Assembly: GCA_000333855.2 (NCBI GenBank)
Contig: CM007342.1
Location: forward strand, 505,127-516,607
Length of the DNA stretch: 11,481 nucleotides
DNA from: Endotrypanum monterogeii
Lineage: Eukaryota > Euglenozoa > Kinetoplastea > Trypanosomatida > Trypanosomatidae
Direction: 5' to 3'
Below, piece by piece: positions 6,463-11,481 of the stretch. Each line of letters starts with the position of its first letter. Position 1 is the first letter of the stretch. The position numbers and the translations under genes were made by a program. The notes under the pieces were generated by a model, which ran no database searches, was not told the DNA's origin, and saw only the letters and a list, made by a program, of their open reading frames with translations.

Positions 6463-9096
6463 TCACCGCCGGGTGCGCAATGAGACACCTTCTGCTGACT
6501 CGATGCCCTCCTCGTCGCTCAGATCGCCCTCGTCCAAAGCAAGAGAGTTTCTCCATAGTCGACCCATTTCTTGGAGAAGACTTCTCACCCTCTCGGATGC
6601 AATAGCAGCCCTCTCCGCCAAAGCCTCAACTTCCCCTACGGAACCCGCAACAGCCCTCGCATGATGTACTGCCACCTCCCAACCCTCCCTTTCCGTTTCA
6701 TACGCGATCTCCCTTGCTTGCAGCTCAAGCTCAAGCTGAGCACAGCGTGACCGCAACATCTGAGACTCGTCAACACCATCGCTGAAACCTCCCTCAATTG
6801 TGCCAGCACGACACTCTCCCATTCGGTGACCGAGGAGGTGCTGGGGTGCTAGATTGTGTAGCGTCAGCGGTGATGTGTCTGCAGAGATTAGCGGGCTGGG
6901 AACGGAGCCCCTGGCGCTCACTGGGCTCGACGATGAGCCCCAAAAAGAGCCCCCGGCGCCATCACCTTCGCCGAATAGAGACGGCAACATTAGTGCTGTC
7001 TGCAGAGAAACGTTGGCACCGTCGTCTACAGAGTCGATCCCCCGTAGACCCGCCGGCTGGGGCGAGGTCATTGCCGATGAAACGACGCCGACTATCGTGT
7101 CGGTGTTTGGCAAAGGGTTGTGCGCGCAGGGGGTGATCGGTGTCTGGGTGGGGGGATGCAGTGCTTGAGAAGGCACGATGGACTCGCGCGACACCAACCT
7201 CTCCGTGACACAGACATCCGCAGACCCGTCACAGTCCTTGCCGTCACGAGCCCCCTCTGCGACGACCGGCACCGATGACAAAAGAGGAGGCGCATGCACA
7301 GTGGAATCCAAAGAAGCGGCGCGTTGCGGTGGGCGTTCGACCCCCTCACCCCGTTCAAGCCCGACAGCCGTCAAGTGAGCCGCAGCAGACGGCCAAGCAG
7401 ACGACTCCTCCGTCTGCGACAAAACCCCGGATGAAAAAAAATGTCGAACCGAGGAGCTCGCGCGTAGAGAAGAACATGTCAACAAGCCTGGACGCTCCAA
7501 CGAAGCCACGCACGACGCCGCCCTGGTCATCGATGGCATATGTATAGCCATGGTGTACCTCTCTGTATCGCTATCCTCCAAAACGGATGCGAATGCACTG
7601 CTCGGCGGTGGGCAGGAAGCGTGGTTGGATGTGTCGCAGAAACTCTCGCTGCCATGTGTCCTGGACACCATGTGCTCTGAGACAAGACTGGTGGAGCTCG
7701 TGCACCTTGGGCTGTGCATGTGGTCATCTATCGCCTGCGAGCGGAGCATGGCTGCGAGCGCCTCAGCACGTCGCTCTGACTCTCTGAGTGCTCGCCGAAG
7801 CTCCTCCACCCTCCGCATGGCAGCGCGCTCGGCAGCGCGAGCGACTCTCAGCATACCAAAGACCCTCTCCGACTCATCGGCGGCCTTGCGAAGGCCGCGC
7901 TCTAGACATGATCGATGCTTGAGAAAACTTGCATATTGCTGCTGGAATCGTTGCTGGGCTGTCGCAAACTGCTCAGTCCGTCGATCAAGCCGCAGTTGTA
8001 GAGTCTGTTTTTCCGAGTGTTCGATCTGTATGTAGTGCTCGAGAGCATGGACATACGCCTCCAGCGCACGCATGTAACGGGGGTCAGACACTGAAACAGT
8101 CTCCCCGGCAGCAGCTAAAGTGGTGCACACTCCTCTGACACAGCCCTCTGGCAGTAAAGCCTTCTCGAGGTCGTTTTTTGTAGAAGAAACCCACGCCTCG
8201 AAGTTCGCCTCGCTGCCGTATGATGCCGCCCCAGGAAGCGATAAACCTGCGCTACGGATGAATTGCGGGGGATCTAGAGAGGTGGACGCCACAGCGGTCC
8301 CCGCATCGCGGAGCTCTTGCAACTCTTTTTCGAGCATAACTGCCCTGGCCTGCGCGACACTAAGCTGTGCCTGCAGAAGTCGTTGCTCCTCGCACACGTT
8401 TCGTACCCACACCTCCGCGTCCTGTTCAAGGGCAGCTCGCAACCCGTCCTGCCAGCCCTCCTGCTCCTGTAGCTGTAAAACACGTGCAATACTGGAGGAA
8501 GTACTCACAACGGACGATGGAAAGAGGGAGGACGATAGTCCGGAGGTCTGCAGCGGCTGCACACCTACGAGTCCCTGTTGCCTCTCTTCAGGTATTTCGA
8601 GTCCTGCCGTGCTCGCATCAGCCGCTACTGAACTAAGGGAGCCGTCGCTGTTGCCACTGTCTTGAGTGAGTTGCACGAAGGAGTAGCCCTGGAGTGTCGC
8701 CTCGGGGAGGCACGTACCACTCTCTTCAAGGATGCACCTGGCCTCCGACGTCCCCTTGGGCGTACCAAGCACGCCTGTCTGTTGGTTGCCCTGCTCTCCA
8801 GCAGTGTGGGGTACTGCTGTGATGAGTGCAGGTGGGGTATCGAATGCACACACCATCACGGGCGCCGTCGCGCAGCCATCACCACCACCGCCCTCAGTAG
8901 CAGCCACCGCACTAAAAATAGCGGACTGGGCGACTCCAGAAAACGAATCCTCGCAGAGGCGTCGCACGGATGCAGAGTTGAGAATAGTCTCTTGGCGTGG
9001 GGGTGGAAAAGAGCTCGCTGAAAAAAATGACATGTATTGGAGGCTCTCACCCTCCGTCTGGAAGAAAGAAAGCGGTTCGATCAGATTGCTGGTCAT
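6463..9096 (-). CDS. Large coiled-coil protein of unknown function
   Basis: 877 residues from the first ATG; I do not recognise the family. Likely coiled coils lie at about 203-265 (rich in Glu, Gln, Leu and Ala), 341-455 (long, Arg/Glu/Ala-rich, the most regular) and 779-848. The segments between (about 30-200 and 456-778) are Ser/Thr/Pro-rich and look disordered. The C-terminus has an acidic stretch, DEGDLSDEEGIESAEG (855-870), then basic LRTRR. There is no signal peptide, membrane span or catalytic motif. The architecture suits a cytoskeletal or scaffold protein (flagellar, basal body or attachment zone), but that is inference. The start is uncertain: a CT-rich tract ends just before ATG 9096 with no AG in between, and the first AGs fall after it at 9090-9089 and 9059-9058. 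Trans-splicing there would remove Met1 and make Met22 (position 9033) the first AUG, giving 856 residues. The reading frame itself is secure from length and codon use. Confidence 0.85.
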   Translation of the reverse strand: MTSNLIEPLSFFQTEGESLQYMSFFSASSFPPPRQETILNSASVRRLCEDSFSGVAQSAIFSAVAATEGGGGDGCATAPVMVCAFDTPPALITAVPHTAGEQGNQQTGVLGTPKGTSEARCILEESGTCLPEATLQGYSFVQLTQDSGNSDGSLSSVAADASTAGLEIPEERQQGLVGVQPLQTSGLSSSLFPSSVVSTSSSIARVLQLQEQEGWQDGLRAALEQDAEVWVRNVCEEQRLLQAQLSVAQARAVMLEKELQELRDAGTAVASTSLDPPQFIRSAGLSLPGAASYGSEANFEAWVSSTKNDLEKALLPEGCVRGVCTTLAAAGETVSVSDPRYMRALEAYVHALEHYIQIEHSEKQTLQLRLDRRTEQFATAQQRFQQQYASFLKHRSCLERGLRKAADESERVFGMLRVARAAERAAMRRVEELRRALRESERRAEALAAMLRSQAIDDHMHSPRCTSSTSLVSEHMVSRTHGSESFCDTSNHASCPPPSSAFASVLEDSDTERYTMAIHMPSMTRAASCVASLERPGLLTCSSLRASSSVRHFFSSGVLSQTEESSAWPSAAAHLTAVGLERGEGVERPPQRAASLDSTVHAPPLLSSVPVVAEGARDGKDCDGSADVCVTERLVSRESIVPSQALHPPTQTPITPCAHNPLPNTDTIVGVVSSAMTSPQPAGLRGIDSVDDGANVSLQTALMLPSLFGEGDGAGGSFWGSSSSPVSARGSVPSPLISADTSPLTLHNLAPQHLLGHRMGECRAGTIEGGFSDGVDESQMLRSRCAQLELELQAREIAYETEREGWEVAVHHARAVAGSVGEVEALAERAAIASERVRSLLQEMGRLWRNSLALDEGDLSDEEGIESAEGVSLRTRR

Positions 9097-9170
9097 GAAA
9101 AGGGTAGAGAGGCAGAGAGAGAGAGAGAGTGTATGTGTATGTGTGGGTGTGGATGCGTATGGGCAAAACC
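9058..9170 (-). promoter_or_regulatory. Predicted spliced-leader acceptor region for the 877-residue gene
   Basis: On the minus strand there is no AG from 9170 down to 9091, and this zone includes eight CT units (9114-9129) and further pyrimidines up to the ATG at 9096. The first AG lies at 9090-9089, inside the ORF. The next is the textbook acceptor CTTTCTTTCTTCCAG, with its final G at 9058. With either site the first AUG in the mature message is at 9033, after a 24-base leader if 9058 is used. Confidence 0.55.
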
Positions 9171-9625
9171 CTTGAGGAAGACGCGGTGATCAGCGACAGA
9201 GACGCCATCTCTGGTGAAGATGAGAAAGTGAGCGAGCTCATACAAAGCGCACGTTATTCTATTTCATTTTTCTCTTCACAGTAACTCTCCAACACTGCAG
9301 CTTACCGCATTCCCATCACGCCTCCTCGCCATGCTCCTATGGCCGCCAACGCACCGCCATGAACAGGAAACTCAGAAAACGACGTTAGCAATACCAAGGG
9401 ACCAGCTAGACATTTTCACCTTCCCCTCAGCCCACCCCTAGCCGCAAAACACACACACACGTGGGAATTGCTTACAACACTACACTAATATATATATATA
9501 TATATATATATGTATTAGAAAGATAGATTTTTTATCCTTTTAATGGCATGCAATCACTTGCCAAGGGAATCGAATGCGCGGACGTTACTCCACCCCCCCC
9601 CTCCCCTAGAGGATCCGCAAAAATC
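9097..9625 (-). other. Short spacer between the two coiled-coil genes
   Basis: 529 bases holding the 3' UTR and poly(A) site of the upstream gene and the acceptor region of the next. It has an AT repeat at 9488-9511, a run of nine C at 9593-9601 just after the upstream stop, an AC repeat near 9449-9461 and the CT-rich acceptor tract. It is much shorter than the other two gaps. No gene is seen. Confidence 0.6.
9488..9511. repeat. AT microsatellite in the 529-base spacer
   Basis: About 12 AT units flanked by CTAATA on the left and TGTATTAG on the right, so the whole can fold as a near-perfect hairpin. It lies in the probable 3' UTR of the repetitive coiled-coil gene. Confidence 0.95.
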
Positions 9626-11481
9626 TTAGGAAGACTGACGACTGCCGCCATATATGTTTGTACCCTCGACGAGCGTGCCGATTCGCCCCTGCGCAGCCCG
9701 CAGCTCAGCAATCTCATGTAGGAGCGCGCGGGCGTTGATGGCCGATGTTTCGCCTCCACGCAGATGCCCACTGAGCTCGTCCATTAACTGGCGAATATGT
9801 TCATTTAAAAGCGTCAGGGCATCGTTGTACCGCACATCCCTTACATCCAACTCATCTAAGAGCGCTTCTTTTTCGCGCTTAAGCTGCTCCAACTGCTCCC
9901 GTAATCCTACAGAGGCGGGACACCCGGAAGCCCGCGACACACATGGAGAGCAACCGCCATCGTTTTCGCGATCCGCCTCACTGAGAATGGCAACACCACG
10001 ACCGCTGTCGCCTGGAGCAGAGTAGCCCACACCACATCCAGGCCCCTTGACACGAGACGATGCGTCCTCGCCACATCTCGCCTCGCCCGGCAGAAGAAGT
10101 GAACGCTGGCTCTCCACCAAGTCATTATCGTATCGCGCCTGGAGTGCATGTAGCTCCTGTTCGCACATGTCCCTAGAGTGAACCGCTGCCATCTCTGCCG
10201 CCCGTGCAGCCTCCACCAGTTTTACGAACTCCTCTAGTTTTTCCAGTGTATCGGTGTTATCTGTCGCCTTAGTTTCTAATTCCCTATGAAGTCTCTCCAG
10301 CTCGTCGACGAGAGAATCAGCAGCCTCCTCAGACTCAGTGAAACGTCGAGCGTAATAATCCCGTTCACCGCGCACCGCCTCCAGCTCCCCTTCAAGCCTA
10401 CGCACCAGCTCACTGCTGACTTCTCCTGGCGCAGTAGCCGGCAGCTCTTCCTCCATGAAATAGGGAGACTTAGAGAGGGCTCCACTGAGGTTCCGCTCAC
10501 TCGATACAACACTCCGATCTCCGGAGATGTCAGCGTGCGTTAGCGCTCGTGGTATCGCCAAGTACCGCCTGACATGGCCCTTCTCGCCCAATGTAGCCGT
10601 ACTCTCCGCAGAATCATCGTGGACGTCCCTACCCTCCCCTGAAGACAACACGGTGCCCTCTCCTCTCGGTAGCCCAGTCGTTTCCACCGTACTATCTACA
10701 TCCGCGCAAGAGAGTCGCTGATATTTCGAACTGCCGACCACCCCCACACCTTTCATAGAGTGAGGCAGATCCCCTTCGACTCTCCCTTCAACATCAAAAC
10801 GATGCGTTTTTAGCTCCGCCATTTCAGCCTCCCGATCCCCCAGCTGCTCCTCCACCTTCTCGGAGAACTGTGCACCAATCTCCAATTGATACATAAGATC
10901 TGCATTCTCAGATTCCAAGGCCTCTATCCTCACTTGCAGAACTTCAACCTGCTGCCTCGACTGCTTCGCAACCGTCCAGACACCATACAACTCCTCCTGC
11001 AGATCCGCCACCTCCGCCTCACGGTCCGCCACCTGCGGCTGCGCACTCTCCGCGCGGCCCTCGGCGTCCTGCAGCTGCTCTCGCAGGTCCGCCATGTCGG
11101 CGTCACGGTCCGCCACCTGCGTCTGCGAGATATCCTGCAGCTGCTCTCGCAGATCCGCCACCTCCGCCTCACGGTCCGCCAGCTGCGCCTGCGCACTCTC
11201 CGCGCGGCCCTCGGCATCCTGCAGCTGCTCTCGCAGCTCCGATACCTCGGCGTCATGCCCTGCCAACTGCACCCGAAAACCTTCTGCAACCTGCTCAGCA
11301 TTCTGTAACTGCTCAGTAAGCTCGTCATTCTCCGCATCGAGCGCCTCGACTCTCAACTGATGGCCCTGACATTCCTCCAGAGTATGATTCTTATCGCGAA
11401 CAGCTTCTAGCAGCTGGTCTCGCAGATCCGCCACCTCCGCCTCACGGTCCGCCAGCTGCGCCTGCGCACTCTCCGCGCGGC
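9626..11481 (-). CDS. Repetitive coiled-coil protein, C-terminal 617 residues (start beyond right edge)
   Basis: The frame is open to the window edge, so the protein is truncated at its N-terminus; the GTG at 11434 is an internal valine inside a repeat, not a start. Counting visible residues from 11479, residues 1-238 are a near-continuous coiled coil made of units such as ADREAEVADLREQLQD followed by AEGRAESAQAQL. A Ser/Gly-rich linker spans about 240-355. A second coiled coil covers about 356-460 and a third about 525-603, separated by a Gly/Cys-rich linker. The tail ends in Gly/Ser-rich residues and TAA. No catalytic motif, signal peptide or membrane span is visible. I do not recognise the family. 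Long repeat-built coiled coils are common among trypanosomatid cytoskeletal proteins (flagellar attachment zone, basal body, cell cortex), which is the likeliest class, but nothing in the sequence fixes the location. It lies upstream of the other coiled-coil gene in the same array. Confidence 0.85.
   Translation of the reverse strand, partial: RAESAQAQLADREAEVADLRDQLLEAVRDKNHTLEECQGHQLRVEALDAENDELTEQLQNAEQVAEGFRVQLAGHDAEVSELREQLQDAEGRAESAQAQLADREAEVADLREQLQDISQTQVADRDADMADLREQLQDAEGRAESAQPQVADREAEVADLQEELYGVWTVAKQSRQQVEVLQVRIEALESENADLMYQLEIGAQFSEKVEEQLGDREAEMAELKTHRFDVEGRVEGDLPHSMKGVGVVGSSKYQRLSCADVDSTVETTGLPRGEGTVLSSGEGRDVHDDSAESTATLGEKGHVRRYLAIPRALTHADISGDRSVVSSERNLSGALSKSPYFMEEELPATAPGEVSSELVRRLEGELEAVRGERDYYARRFTESEEAADSLVDELERLHRELETKATDNTDTLEKLEEFVKLVEAARAAEMAAVHSRDMCEQELHALQARYDNDLVESQRSLLLPGEARCGEDASSRVKGPGCGVGYSAPGDSGRGVAILSEADRENDGGCSPCVSRASGCPASVGLREQLEQLKREKEALLDELDVRDVRYNDALTLLNEHIRQLMDELSGHLRGGETSAINARALLHEIAELRAAQGRIGTLVEGTNIYGGSRQSS
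10766..11263 (-). repeat. In-frame tandem repeats coding for heptad coiled-coil units
   Basis: Consecutive units on the minus strand are 28 residues (11180-11263), 22 (11114-11179), 28 (11030-11113), 28 (10946-11029), a degenerate 35 (10841-10945) and a degenerate 25 (10766-10840). The best units share ADREAEVADLREQLQD and AEGRAESAQAQL. Lengths of 28 and 35 keep the heptad register; 22 and 25 break it. A further, more diverged block and another unit reach the right edge, so the array probably continues outside the window. Confidence 0.85.
11418..11481 (-). repeat. 64-bp segment identical to 11145-11208
   Basis: Bases 11418-11481 match 11145-11208 without a mismatch as far as I can read; the base before each copy differs and the match runs into the window edge. 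The offset is 273 bases, or 91 codons, exactly 13 heptads. Perfect DNA identity between protein repeats that are otherwise diverged suggests recent duplication or gene conversion. Confidence 0.85.

Noticed and set aside
8120..8665. 181-codon ORF on the plus strand, and similar ones at 7550-8035 and 6798-7136
   Set aside because: They are antisense shadows of the 877-residue gene: the GC-rich, Ser/Leu-rich coding strand leaves the opposite frames open. Composition is Ser/Cys/Arg-rich with no domain, and the strand is opposite to the array.
11432..11434. GTG at 11434 as the start of the right-hand gene
   Set aside because: It codes for valine inside a repeat unit, and the same frame stays open with matching repeat sequence to the window edge.

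Overview
The window looks like chromosomal DNA of a trypanosomatid, most likely Leishmania or a close relative (Leishmaniinae). The real genes are intronless, GC-rich at the third codon position and all on the minus strand. They are separated by long, low-complexity gaps full of homopolymers and dinucleotide repeats. Upstream of gene starts the minus strand carries pyrimidine tracts followed by AG, the signature of spliced-leader trans-splicing. This fits one polycistronic array transcribed from right to left. The genus is inferred from style only; no marker gene is present.

Layout in transcription order (right to left): (1) 9626-11481, the 3' part of a large coiled-coil protein built partly from heptad-phased repeats of about 28 residues; its start lies beyond the right edge. 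(2) A short 529-base spacer with an AT repeat and a CT-rich splice-acceptor region. (3) 6463-9096, an 877-residue protein of unknown function with three coiled-coil stretches; splice signals suggest that translation really starts at codon 22 (position 9033). (4) A gap of about 3.6 kb holding the probable 3' UTR of gene 2 and the leader of gene 1, with a strong acceptor at 3151. It has no convincing gene; one 88-codon ORF at 5445-5711 is recorded as a weak candidate. (5) 1687-2853, a 388-residue protein whose C-terminal half I recognise as an Atg8/LC3-family ubiquitin-like fold, preceded by about 205 disordered residues and interrupted by a Ser-rich insertion. (6) About 1.6 kb of non-coding, repeat-rich sequence to the left edge, where an acceptor-like site may mark the next gene.

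The strongest point of interest is the hidden Atg8-like domain in gene 1. It keeps the landmark motifs of Atg8 (HPFE, VPVIVE, DGFLYL, ENTFG), a C-terminal tail after the conjugation glycine, and an unusual extended architecture. It may be a lineage-specific Atg8 paralogue or the trypanosomatid ATG12. The two coiled-coil neighbours give no functional link to autophagy, and in trypanosomatids neighbouring genes in an array need not be related. I found no tRNA, rRNA, CRISPR array or intact mobile element.
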